Positions 1 to 7,484 of a DNA stretch of 15,296 nt are shown here, one piece after another (the stretch's first letter is position 1; every line of letters starts with the position of its first letter). A model generated the notes under the pieces. That model saw only the letters and a program-made list of their open reading frames with translations, was not told the DNA's origin and ran no database searches. Both the position numbers and the translations under genes were made by a program. Source of the DNA: an uncultured Eubacteriales bacterium (lineage in GTDB: Bacteria > Bacillota > Clostridia > Christensenellales > Borkfalkiaceae); contig URHP01000032.1 in the NCBI GenBank assembly GCA_900547645.1, positions 1-15,296 on the forward strand. The letters run 5' to 3'.

Positions 1-2
1 GC

Positions 3-749
3 GTGTCCGTCATGCAGGACAAGGCCATCCCGGCGGGCGGCGTCGGCGAATATTACGCCCTCGTCGAGGTGACGGACGGCGTGATGCGCTTCGATCTTTC
101 GGGCACGTGGATCCTGAACGCGATCGAGATCTATCCCTATCGCGAGACCGATCTGAGCGGTTCGGGCGCCTTTGTCGTCACCCGCAACGGCGGGTACATC
201 GAGGCGGAAGCGGCGCTTGAAAACAGCAGCGACGCCTATATCCGCTCCGCAACGAGCAATTCGCGCGAGTGGACGCAGACGGCGGGCGTGAGCGGCAGCG
301 CCATGGCGGTCGGTCCCGACGCGGGCATTTCCAACACCAACACGGCAACGCTGACGGGCGCGTCGCTCAACTATCGGCTGAAGTTTGAAACGGGCGGAAC
401 GTTCTATATCTGGGCGCTCGTCAAGACGATCTCCGCCGACGACGATTCGTTCCACGTCGGCTGGGACGGAAGATACATGGGTTCGTTCAATCCGTCCAAG
501 CGGAAAGACGGCTTCACATGGGTCTATTCGCGCGTGACGGTGAACGTCTCTGCGGGCGACGAACACCTGCTCACCATCTGGCAGCGCGAGGACGGCATCG
601 TCATCGACAAGCTGTACATCAGCCCGTTCTATTCGTCCGTTTCGGCGGGGCTGCCCTCGTCCGACCAGATGCCCGTCAACGACATCGATCAGGTGCGGGA
701 GATCCCTGCATCTGCTGCAAATTTATTCGGTAAGGAGGAAGAAGTATGA
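3..749 (+). CDS. C-terminal part of a secreted carbohydrate-binding protein (5' truncated)
   Basis: The reading frame is open at the left edge, so only the last ~248 codons are present and the true start lies outside. About residues 60-215 form a beta-rich module that begins with an IEAE motif, continues through a GTFYIWALVK strand and FHVGWDG, and ends in REDGIVIDKLYIS. This layout resembles the lectin-like domains (CBM35-like or GH115 C-terminal-like) that follow catalytic domains in extracellular glycosidases and lyases. The same REDG-I/L-V ending occurs twice in the next gene, so the two products probably bind related glycans. The N-terminal 50 residues look like the tail of another beta domain. 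No catalytic motif is visible here; the enzyme activity, if any, would be upstream. The stop overlaps the next start as ATGA, suggesting translational coupling. The family call is inferred from pattern only. Confidence 0.7.
   Translation: MSVMQDKAIPAGGVGEYYALVEVTDGVMRFDLSGTWILNAIEIYPYRETDLSGSGAFVVTRNGGYIEAEAALENSSDAYIRSATSNSREWTQTAGVSGSAMAVGPDAGISNTNTATLTGASLNYRLKFETGGTFYIWALVKTISADDDSFHVGWDGRYMGSFNPSKRKDGFTWVYSRVTVNVSAGDEHLLTIWQREDGIVIDKLYISPFYSSVSAGLPSSDQMPVNDIDQVREIPASAANLFGKEEEV
732..738 (+). promoter_or_regulatory. Strong ribosome binding site of the esterase lipoprotein gene
   Basis: AAGGAGG lies 7 bases before the ATG at 746 and inside the last codons of the upstream gene. It fixes the start of the lipoprotein, and the ATGA overlap at 746-749 means both genes are on one transcript. 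Confidence 0.8.
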
Positions 750-3112
750 AAAAGAGGAGTTTTTGGGCGATCCTGCTGTGCGTGATGCTGTTTGCGCTCT
801 CCGTTCTCATCGGCGCCTGCACGCAGACGCCGGGCGATGATCCGGGTACGGGCGACGGCGATCAGACGCAGACGCCTGACGACGGGAAGGATCCCGATGA
901 CGGGAAGGATCCCGATGACGGGAAAGATCCCGATGACGGCAAGGATCCCGACGAGGAGGATCCGCCTGCAGATAAGACGGAAGTCGATCTGATGCTTTTT
1001 ATCGGGCAGTCGAACATGGCGGGCAGGGGAGACGCTGCGGATGCGACCGTCGTTGCGGAAGGGCACGCCTTTGAGTTCCGCGCGATCAGCGATCCCACCA
1101 AACTGTATCCGCTGACCGAGCCGTTCGGCGTCAACGAGAACAACGATGCGAGCGGCGTGTCCGAAGCGGGCGCCAAGACGGGTTCCATGGTCTCGGCGTT
1201 CTGCGAGAGCTATTACGAAGCGACCGAGACGCCCGTCGTGGCGGTGTCCTGCTCCAAGGGCGGCACGGTGATCGACTTCTGGGATACAGACACACAGGCG
1301 TATGCCGACGCGTGCAACCGCATGCTGGCGGCAAACTCCTTCCTGGAAGAGAGCGAAGATTACGCGCTCCGTCACACCTATGTCGTCTGGCTGCAGGGCG
1401 AAACGGACGGCGATCAGGGCACGTCGGCAAGTCAATACACCGATACGATGGATCGTATTTTCAACGCCTTTGCGTCTGATATCGGTGCAGAGCAGTGCTT
1501 CGTCATTCCGATCGGCGGCTATAACGGTTCGGACACGGCGCGGCAGCAACAGTATGCCGCCATCCGCGAGGCGCAGATCGAGTACTGCGCCGAGAGCGAG
1601 CTTGCGGCGGCGGTCAGCATTCAGCTTTACGATATGTATGAGCTGGGACTGATGAAGGATAAATTCCATTATGCGCAGCTTGCATATGAGATCGTCGGCG
1701 CGGATGCGGGCGCGAACGCAGCGTATTACGTTCTGAACGGCGAAGATCCGACATGCAAAGAATATGTGCCCGCACCCGTCGATCCGCTCAAACAGGGCGG
1801 TGCGTGGCAGGAAGAGGGCGGCATGGTCGTCATTCCCGCCGTGTCGGCGCTGGAATATTCGCAGTATGCGAACGCGACGGACGCCTACGACGGTTCCACG
1901 CACTATCATTGGGAGGACGCGACGGGCATCCTTTCGGGGATCCGTCTTACGCCCGACACCGACGATAAGCAGTGGGACAGGGGCAACGGCATGAAGAGCG
2001 CGCCCCAGCTCACCTATGAGATCGAGATCGAAACACCCGGCACCTACTATCTGTACGTGCTTGCGTCCTATCCCGGGGCGGATTCCAATTCCATCCTGGC
2101 AGGGCTGGACGGTAAGATGGTGTTCTACAGCTCTCCCGTGGAATACGGACCGGGACTTTGGATCGGGGACGCGAACCGTCCGGACGACGGGCAGGATCCC
2201 TGGTGCTATGAGATCACCGAGGCGGGTCGCCACACCATTACCATCGCGCCCCGCGAAGACGGCATCGTGCTGCATCAGCTCGTGCTCTCTACCAACCCGA
2301 ATGAAACGTTCGAACGTTTTGTCGCGTTGGAGGAGAGCGACCGCGGTGCGATCGAAGAGCACGGCAACTATCTCGAGATCGGCGGCACGCTGACGATCGA
2401 CCTGTTCGACGCGTTCGACAACGATGAGTATGCCTCCGCGACGAATGCATCCAAGAACGGGACGGACTTCTATTGGCAGCGCAGCCTGAACGGCAGCGGC
2501 GTGCAGCTCATGCCCAACAGCGGCGTGTCGTGGTCGGAAAACGACCTGCAGAACGCTCCCAAAGTGGAATACAAGGTGGAGTTTGCAACGCCCGGCACGT
2601 ACTATGCATTTCTCTTCGGCAGCTGCCCGGACGCTTCGAGCGATTCCGTGTTCCTTGCATTGGACAACGGAACGCCCGTACCGCTTACCCGTTCGACGAC
2701 CAGCCACGGCCTCGGCAGATGGCTGACGGGCGACACCTGGACCATCACGGTGGAAGAAGCGGGCGTGCATACGATCACGCTCTATGCCCGCGAGGACGGA
2801 CTCGTATTCCACAAACTGTATCTCACGCAGGATGCGGATGCCAAGGCGGGTGCGCTCGATCCCGCGATTTCCCCGCGCAGCCTCGTGACGAACATGAACG
2901 CGGACTATGTCTATCTCGCCGCGGGCGATCTCGGGGGGGGGATACTCCTTTACCGCACCGCAGACGGGCGAATATACGGTCTATGCGGGCGGCACCGTTT
3001 CGGAAAGCGGCAGCATTTCCATCTCTGTCGGGAACGCATTCACAAAGAGCGCGTCGCAGTCGGGCTGGACAATGCTCGGCACGCTCTCGCTGACGGCGGG
3101 ACAGACGTATGA
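746..3112 (+). CDS. Sialate O-acetylesterase-type SGNH lipoprotein, N-terminal part (frame broken at a G run)
   Basis: The 788-residue product starts with a lipoprotein signal: MKKR, a hydrophobic stretch, then a lipobox ending at Cys25 (LIGAC). Next comes an acidic linker with four DDGKDP repeats (residues 45-68). Residues ~80-345 form a SASA/SGNH esterase: GQSNM with nucleophile Ser89, WLQGETD at 215-221 and DKFH with Asp305 and His308. This family removes acetyl groups from sialic acids or other sugars. Two lectin-like beta modules follow (about 350-517 and 540-695), each ending in a REDG-[IL]-V motif like the upstream gene. After codon ~730 the frame leaves the conserved reading at the 9-G run (2933-2941), and the last ~57 residues are probably out-of-frame sequence. 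With one G fewer, translation continues into the ORF ending at 5492, giving a protein of about 1,581 residues. The enzyme should be anchored on the outer face of the membrane. The exact substrate is not visible. Confidence 0.85.
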   Translation: MKKRSFWAILLCVMLFALSVLIGACTQTPGDDPGTGDGDQTQTPDDGKDPDDGKDPDDGKDPDDGKDPDEEDPPADKTEVDLMLFIGQSNMAGRGDAADATVVAEGHAFEFRAISDPTKLYPLTEPFGVNENNDASGVSEAGAKTGSMVSAFCESYYEATETPVVAVSCSKGGTVIDFWDTDTQAYADACNRMLAANSFLEESEDYALRHTYVVWLQGETDGDQGTSASQYTDTMDRIFNAFASDIGAEQCFVIPIGGYNGSDTARQQQYAAIREAQIEYCAESELAAAVSIQLYDMYELGLMKDKFHYAQLAYEIVGADAGANAAYYVLNGEDPTCKEYVPAPVDPLKQGGAWQEEGGMVVIPAVSALEYSQYANATDAYDGSTHYHWEDATGILSGIRLTPDTDDKQWDRGNGMKSAPQLTYEIEIETPGTYYLYVLASYPGADSNSILAGLDGKMVFYSSPVEYGPGLWIGDANRPDDGQDPWCYEITEAGRHTITIAPREDGIVLHQLVLSTNPNETFERFVALEESDRGAIEEHGNYLEIGGTLTIDLFDAFDNDEYASATNASKNGTDFYWQRSLNGSGVQLMPNSGVSWSENDLQNAPKVEYKVEFATPGTYYAFLFGSCPDASSDSVFLALDNGTPVPLTRSTTSHGLGRWLTGDTWTITVEEAGVHTITLYAREDGLVFHKLYLTQDADAKAGALDPAISPRSLVTNMNADYVYLAAGDLGGGILLYRTADGRIYGLCGRHRFGKRQHFHLCRERIHKERVAVGLDNARHALADGGTDV
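878..949 (+). repeat. Four tandem 18-bp repeats in the lipoprotein linker
   Basis: Four direct 18-bp units of the form GAY-GAC-GGN-AAR-GAT-CCC encode DDGKDP four times (residues 45-68 of the lipoprotein). Units differ only at third codon positions. It forms an acidic flexible spacer between the lipid anchor and the esterase domain. The unit length is a multiple of three, so copy-number change would alter linker length without breaking the frame. Confidence 0.9.
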
Positions 3113-5492
3113 AGTGAAGGCGGAACTTGCTTCGGCGCAGCTCACCGGCGTGTATCTGCTTGCAAACAGCGCCGCGCAGCGCACCTCGCAGGAGACGCTC
3201 GTCTTCGGCGATTCCTACACGGATACCCTCTTCTGGAAGGATTTCTATACCCAGCTTGCGGACATCGGAGCAAGGACGATCGGTATTTCCGGTTCGCATG
3301 TCGATACCTGGACCAGCCGTGTGGAAGATCTTGCGCTCTACAATCCCAAGAACATCGTCATTCACATCGGCGTGAACGACATCAACGGCGGCGAATCGGC
3401 AGAAAGCTGCAGCAATGCGATCATCGGTATGCTTGAGGACATCCGCGCGCTGCTGCCCGATACCAATATCTTCTATATCACCATTTGCGACAACGTGCGC
3501 TTTGAAAACAAGTGGGACGTCTATGCGCAGTCCAATGCCGCAGTCAAGGCATATGCGGAGACGGAAGAAAACGTCTATATCATCGACTATGCCGCACTGG
3601 TGGACGAGATGGACGAGAAGTGGGGGAACCGCGGCTTCCTTGCCGACAACCTGCATCCTTCCCTCGAAGCGTACGAAGCGCTCAGCGAACTTGTGGTGGA
3701 GAGCGTGCAGGCGGTGTACGAGCTCGACGCGGCGGTGGAGAACTATTCCAAGCAGCTCACCGACAAGTATGCGGAGGACTATGAGAGCGCGGAGCGCGTG
3801 CAGCAGGCATATCTGAACGGTCTGAACGCGCTGAATCTTGCCAAGACGGCGGACGCGGCAAAGGCGGCGTATGAGGCGGCGCTTGCCGCCATGCAGACGG
3901 CGTACGAATCGCAGGTCCTCGTCGAAGTGACCTATAAGGGACCGTTCGGCGACGTCATCAACAAGGTGAGCGGCGTCTTCGACAAGGGCGATGATTACAG
4001 CTTCACGTCTCCCACCTATCTCGGGCTGACGGCAGATCAGCCGCTTGTCTCGGGAACGGCGGAGAGCGACGCTTCGTTCACCGTCACCTATACGGCAGCC
4101 GGTACGGACGCCGCCTATACGGACAAGAACGGCGAGACGATCGCGGACGATACACGCGTTCCTGCCTATAACGAAGAACATCAGGACGACAACGATTTCC
4201 TGTACACGACGGGTACTTCCGCGTTCGTATTCGGCAACGCAGGCGTGACGGGCGACTTCTCGGCGACGCTCTACCTCAACACCAAGTTCGAAAATCCGTC
4301 CAATTCGGGCGGAGCATCGATTGCGCGTTCGGCGCGGTTCTTCCTGGTCGATGCGGCAAATGATGAAAATTATTGGTCATTTACTTTCATTTATAACCAT
4401 GCGCTTGCTGACGGTACCAAGCTCGGGGTTGCAAACGGCGCCCGCAAGACGGAATCCACCATTCCCGATGAGAACACGGCGATCGCGCTCATGAAGAACA
4501 GCGACGTCTATCTCACCATCGTGCGCGAAGGTACGGGCGTCAAATGGCAGGCGATCGTCATCGGCGGCGAGGGCACGGGCTACGAAGGGCAGGTGTTCAC
4601 CACCACCTGTACGCTCCCGGGCGTCACGGCGGAAGGGCTGAAGATCGCGCTCTCCAATGTGGCGTATGCGGAATACACCGTCTACGACCTGATGACTTCG
4701 CGCGAGACGCAGCCCAAACTCACCGTCAATTATGTGGACGAGTGGGGCAACACGCTCTCCACCTATTCGCAGAGCTATGCTTCGGGCGGCGCGTACCGCG
4801 TCGAAAGCCCTGCCTATCTCGGTTACACGGCGGATAAGGAAGTCGTGGAAGGGACGCTGACGGACGATACTTCCGTCACCGTCAAGTATACCTTCGGCGG
4901 GACCGAGCAGATCAAACACTTCAACAATCAGGGCACGGAAATTTCCTACGGAACCAAAGTCGAAGCGTACAATGGTCCCAACACTACATGGGATCATAAG
5001 GGTTCCACGGATAAAACGTACGTCGGCAGTACGGAAGGGTTTACGGGCGACTTTGCCATCACGCTGCGCATCAACAGTAAGTTCATCGCCTGCGAAAATA
5101 TGAAGAATGTGGCAAACAACAGCACGGCGCGTCTGTATCTGACCGATGCGGCAAATACGGCAAACTTCTGGGTGTTCAGTTTCCCTTATACCAACAGAGT
5201 GGCGGAGGGCAATAAACTTGGATGCAGCAGCGCAAAATATTCGGAAACTCCTTTTGATGAATCGGTCGCCAAGCAGTTCTTCCTTGACTGCAACGTGACG
5301 CTCACCATCGTGCGCGAAGGAAATTCCGTCAAATGGCAGGCGATCGTCATCGGCGGCGAGGGAAGCGCGCGTGCGGGCGAATCGTACGTCATGACGTGCG
5401 AACTTCCCGGCGTTACGGCGAAGAGCATCCAGCTCGCCCTCACCAACCGCGCGTACTGCGAATATACCGTCTCCTCGATCTGGAAAAAGTAA
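2907..5492 (+). CDS. SGNH esterase / MucBP-like C-terminal part of the same lipoprotein (separate ORF because of the G-run frameshift)
   Basis: The ATG at 2907 has no ribosome binding site and lies inside the upstream reading frame; the real protein sequence probably enters this frame at the G run (2933-2941). In this ORF a beta domain comes first, then a second SGNH hydrolase domain with GDSYTD (101-106), HIGVND (153-158) and DNLHPS with Asp247 and His250. A helical spacer follows (about 272-338). Then come two copies of a pair: a MucBP-like domain (339-398 and 603-667) and a ~195-residue beta-sandwich domain (399-602 and 668-861), both containing REG and VKWQAIVIGGEG. MucBP domains in other Bacillota bind mucin or host glycans, so a mucus-directed deacetylase is a reasonable inference. 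No LPXTG sorting signal is present; anchoring would depend on the N-terminal lipobox. The gene ends just before an intrinsic terminator. Confidence 0.8.
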   Translation: MSISPRAISGGGYSFTAPQTGEYTVYAGGTVSESGSISISVGNAFTKSASQSGWTMLGTLSLTAGQTYEVKAELASAQLTGVYLLANSAAQRTSQETLVFGDSYTDTLFWKDFYTQLADIGARTIGISGSHVDTWTSRVEDLALYNPKNIVIHIGVNDINGGESAESCSNAIIGMLEDIRALLPDTNIFYITICDNVRFENKWDVYAQSNAAVKAYAETEENVYIIDYAALVDEMDEKWGNRGFLADNLHPSLEAYEALSELVVESVQAVYELDAAVENYSKQLTDKYAEDYESAERVQQAYLNGLNALNLAKTADAAKAAYEAALAAMQTAYESQVLVEVTYKGPFGDVINKVSGVFDKGDDYSFTSPTYLGLTADQPLVSGTAESDASFTVTYTAAGTDAAYTDKNGETIADDTRVPAYNEEHQDDNDFLYTTGTSAFVFGNAGVTGDFSATLYLNTKFENPSNSGGASIARSARFFLVDAANDENYWSFTFIYNHALADGTKLGVANGARKTESTIPDENTAIALMKNSDVYLTIVREGTGVKWQAIVIGGEGTGYEGQVFTTTCTLPGVTAEGLKIALSNVAYAEYTVYDLMTSRETQPKLTVNYVDEWGNTLSTYSQSYASGGAYRVESPAYLGYTADKEVVEGTLTDDTSVTVKYTFGGTEQIKHFNNQGTEISYGTKVEAYNGPNTTWDHKGSTDKTYVGSTEGFTGDFAITLRINSKFIACENMKNVANNSTARLYLTDAANTANFWVFSFPYTNRVAEGNKLGCSSAKYSETPFDESVAKQFFLDCNVTLTIVREGNSVKWQAIVIGGEGSARAGESYVMTCELPGVTAKSIQLALTNRAYCEYTVSSIWKK
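2933..2941 (+). other. Nine-G homopolymer at the frameshift point
   Basis: Nine consecutive G separate two halves of one protein in different frames. Removing one G gives an uninterrupted ORF from 746 to 5492, with codons reading Asp-Leu-Gly-Gly-Gly-Tyr-Ser-Phe-Thr across the tract. It may be an assembly or sequencing error, a pseudogene lesion or a slippage-prone phase-variation tract. Confidence 0.85.
4539..4573 (+). repeat. 35-bp direct repeat, copy 1 (domain duplication)
   Basis: This stretch, encoding VKWQAIVIGGEG, is identical in bases to 5328-5362. It is the most conserved part of a duplicated MucBP plus beta-sandwich unit with a period of about 789 bp. Confidence 0.85.
5328..5362 (+). 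repeat. 35-bp direct repeat, copy 2 (domain duplication)
   Basis: Identical to 4539-4573. The flanking CTCACCATCGTGCGCGAAGG is also shared, so the identical core sits inside a longer, more diverged duplication. Confidence 0.85.
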
Positions 5493-5512
5493 TTTTTCCG
5501 CAATTGCATCCC

Positions 5513-5550
5513 TGCCCCCGTACACCGTACGGGGGCAATTTTTGTTTTTG
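5513..5550 (+). terminator. Intrinsic terminator after the lipoprotein gene
   Basis: TGCCCCCGTAC (5513-5523) pairs perfectly with GTACGGGGGCA (5527-5537) around a 3-base ACC loop, followed by ATTTTTGTTTTTG. It lies 20 bases after the stop at 5492. Confidence 0.92.
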
Positions 5551-5616
5551 TTGGCGGAGGGGCAGGCGACGCAGGGACGAGGAAGTCTCGGCGTAACAGA
5601 GTATCCGGACCGGGAG

Positions 5617-5648
5617 GGAGCCTGCGCGCATGCGCGGGCTCCTTTTTT
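5617..5648 (+). terminator. Second intrinsic terminator upstream of yicC
   Basis: Bases 5617-5627 pair with 5632-5642 in an 11-bp stem (one T-G wobble, loop GCAT) followed by six T. It could back up the terminator at 5513 or end a short RNA. No ORF with a ribosome binding site was seen between the two hairpins (5551-5616). Confidence 0.75.
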
Positions 5649-5700
5649 GCGCGTCTGCGCGTACGCCGCGCCGAAACTTCGGAAAAAACGGACAAAACGC

Positions 5701-5729
5701 TTGAAATCTGCGCCGCCGCGTGCTATAAT
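5701..5729 (+). promoter_or_regulatory. Sigma-A promoter of the yicC-gmk-rpoZ operon
   Basis: TTGAAA (5701-5706) and a consensus TATAAT (5724-5729) are separated by 17 bases, with TGC directly before the -10 box (extended -10). Transcription should start near 5736, leaving a leader of about 26 bases with GGGAG (5750-5754) before the ATG at 5762. Confidence 0.85.
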
Positions 5730-5761
5730 GAAGCGTACGGAATATCGGCGGGAGAACGCTT

Positions 5762-6634
5762 ATGAAGAGCATGACGGGTTACGGCAGATGCGCCGTGAGT
5801 GAAAACGGAATCGAACTGACCGCGGAGGTCAAGTCGGTCAACAACCGTTTTCTCGACCTGTCCGTCAAGAGCCCGCGCATCTTTCTCGCACAGGAAGAGG
5901 GCATCCGCGCCCTTGTGCGCCGCTATATCACGCGCGGTCATGTGGACGTCTTCGTCAGTTTTACAGATAAGCGGGAAAAGGAACGGTCGTATACGGCGGA
6001 CGTCTCCGTCGCGCTCGCCTACAGGCGGGCGGCGGAACAGCTGAAAGCGGCGCTGCCCGGCGTAGCGGACGACACGTCGCTCTCCTTCTATCTGCGTCTG
6101 CCCGACGTGGTGCATGCGGAGGACGGCGGCGAAGCGGACGAGGCGCTCGTGCACGCGCTCGAACGGGCGCTGGAAGGCGCGCTTCTCTCCCTGACGCGCA
6201 TGCGCGAACGGGAAGGGGAGCGGCTGAAGGAGGACTTGCTGTCCCGCGTGAACACCGTCGAGACGCTGACCGGGCAGATCGCGCAGCGCGCGCCGCTCGT
6301 TGCCGCGGAGTACCGTACAAAACTCACCGAGCGGATCAACGAATACCTTGCGGGCAAGGCGGACGAGACGCGCATTCTCACGGAAGCGGCGGTGTTTGCC
6401 GACAAGTGCAACATTGACGAGGAACTTACCCGTTTGCGGGCGCACGTCAAGGCGTTCCGCGAGATCTGCACCCTCCCCGAAGTGGGCAGGAAACTCGATT
6501 TCCTGGTGCAGGAATTCAACCGTGAGTGCAACACGATCTGCAGCAAGTCCAACGACGGCACGGTCACCGCGCTTGCGCTGGAGATGAAGAACGAGATCGA
6601 AAAGATCCGCGAACAGATACAGAATTTGGAGTAA
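5762..6634 (+). CDS. yicC: YicC/YloC-family endoribonuclease
   Basis: The 290-residue product has the family length and both signatures: MTGYGR at residues 4-9, and EFNRECNTICSKS starting at residue 251, matching the conserved E-x-NRE-xNT-x-x-SK core of the C-terminal domain. YicC/YloC proteins are metal-dependent cytoplasmic endoribonucleases that join in RNA turnover; E. coli YicC acts on the small RNA RyhB. The start follows GGGAG with 7-base spacing. It is the first gene after a strong promoter. In Bacillus subtilis yloC is followed by remA and gmk; here gmk follows directly after 3 bases and remA is missing. The identification is firm. The RNA substrates in this organism cannot be inferred. 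Confidence 0.95.
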   Translation: MKSMTGYGRCAVSENGIELTAEVKSVNNRFLDLSVKSPRIFLAQEEGIRALVRRYITRGHVDVFVSFTDKREKERSYTADVSVALAYRRAAEQLKAALPGVADDTSLSFYLRLPDVVHAEDGGEADEALVHALERALEGALLSLTRMREREGERLKEDLLSRVNTVETLTGQIAQRAPLVAAEYRTKLTERINEYLAGKADETRILTEAAVFADKCNIDEELTRLRAHVKAFREICTLPEVGRKLDFLVQEFNRECNTICSKSNDGTVTALALEMKNEIEKIREQIQNLE

Positions 6635-6637
6635 CGC

Positions 6638-7204
6638 ATGAGAAACGTCCTCGTTGTCATTTCGGGACCTTCCGGCGTGGGCAAGGGGACGTTGGTCGAT
6701 CTGCTGCTCGCCGAAGACGACGGTCTGGTGGAGTCCGTCTCCTGCACGACGCGCGCGCCCCGCACGGGCGAATGCAACGGCAGGGAGTACTTCTTCATCA
6801 GCGAGCGCGAGTTCCGCGACCGCATCGCCGCCAACGATTTTTTGGAGTACGACGAACATTTCGGTAACTTTTACGGCACGCCCCGCTCGTTTGTGGAGCG
6901 TCAGCTCAGGGAAAAGTCCGTCATTCTGGAAATCGACGTGGTGGGGGCGCTCAATGCCAAGCGGCTGATGCCGCGCAGCGCCGTGCTCGTCATGGTCGCG
7001 CCGCCCTCCATGGAGGAGCTGGAGCGCAGGCTGGCGGGGCGCGGTTCGGAGGACGAAGCCGCGCTGCGCGAACGGATGCGCCGCGTGAAATACGAACTCG
7101 ATCAGGCGCCGCTTTACGACTACGTCGTCGTCAACGACGATCTGCAGCGCGCCAAGCATGAAATTCAGGAAATCATCCGCAAAGAAAAGGAGAAGAAGAT
7201 ATGA
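6638..7204 (+). CDS. gmk: Guanylate kinase
   Basis: The 188-residue protein phosphorylates GMP (and dGMP) to GDP with ATP, in the cytoplasm, on the path to GTP and (p)ppGpp. The P-loop GPSGVGKGT is at residues 10-18. The GMP-binding signature SCTTRAPRTGE followed by GREYFF is complete, and IDVVGA corresponds to the conserved Walker-B-like region. GGAG in the last codons of yicC, 6 bases before the ATG, supports the start. The stop overlaps the rpoZ start as ATGA, so the two are probably translationally coupled, as in many Bacillota where gmk and rpoZ are paired. Confidence 0.96.
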   Translation: MRNVLVVISGPSGVGKGTLVDLLLAEDDGLVESVSCTTRAPRTGECNGREYFFISEREFRDRIAANDFLEYDEHFGNFYGTPRSFVERQLREKSVILEIDVVGALNAKRLMPRSAVLVMVAPPSMEELERRLAGRGSEDEAALRERMRRVKYELDQAPLYDYVVVNDDLQRAKHEIQEIIRKEKEKKI

Positions 7205-7422
7205 TCAACGAACCTTCGGTGGACGCCCTCATCCGCAAACTGGGCACGGAGGAAAATCCCGCCAGCCGTTACGAGCTGTGCGTGGTGGTCGCAAAGCGCA
7301 CCCGTCAGATCATCGAACAGATGCAGTCTGCGGGCGTTACGGAGCTCCCCGGCAAGCAGAAGGAGATCGTGCTCGCCTGCCAGGAGATCATGAACGGAAA
7401 AGTCACGATCGCGCGCGACTGA
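7201..7422 (+). CDS. rpoZ: RNA polymerase omega subunit
   Basis: The 73-residue product matches the omega family: a short N-terminal lead, then SRYELCVVVAKRTRQI (the conserved RYxLVxxxAKRAR helix that clasps the beta' subunit), and a C-terminal helix ending KVTIARD. Omega helps beta' fold and join RNA polymerase. AAAGGAG 8 bases before the ATG marks the start. The gene overlaps gmk by 4 bases. In Bacillus subtilis coaBC follows; here a hairpin terminator and then priA follow, so coaBC has been lost or moved. Confidence 0.93.
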   Translation: MINEPSVDALIRKLGTEENPASRYELCVVVAKRTRQIIEQMQSAGVTELPGKQKEIVLACQEIMNGKVTIARD

Positions 7423-7433
7423 CGCGCGCCATA

Positions 7434-7464
7434 CAAAAGCGCCCCTTTGACGGGGCTTCTTTTG
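7434..7464 (+). terminator. Terminator or attenuator between rpoZ and priA
   Basis: CAAAAG (7434-7439) pairs with CTTTTG (7459-7464) and GCCCC (7441-7445) with GGGGC (7452-7456), with a small internal loop between. The stem ends in T-rich sequence on both strands, so it could act in either direction. The U-tract is short, so readthrough into priA is plausible. Confidence 0.6.
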
Positions 7465-7484
7465 CATAACGAAGAAAAATCAGC

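Noticed and set aside
689-2812. A 707-codon open frame on the minus strand antisense to the lipoprotein gene
   Set aside because: Its composition is rich in Arg, His, Val and Ile with no recognisable domain, and it lies opposite a gene with clear catalytic motifs. Long antisense frames are common in GC-rich coding DNA.
2823-4181. A 452-codon minus-strand frame, and similar ones at 5723-7159, 9642-11066 and 10975-12195
   Set aside because: All are opposite well-supported genes (esterase, yicC-gmk, def-fmt, rsmB) and show only mirror-image composition with no domain.
7447-7475. TTGACG as a possible -35 box for a priA promoter
   Set aside because: It lies in the loop and right arm of the rpoZ terminator hairpin, and no -10-like hexamer is found at 16-18 bases spacing.
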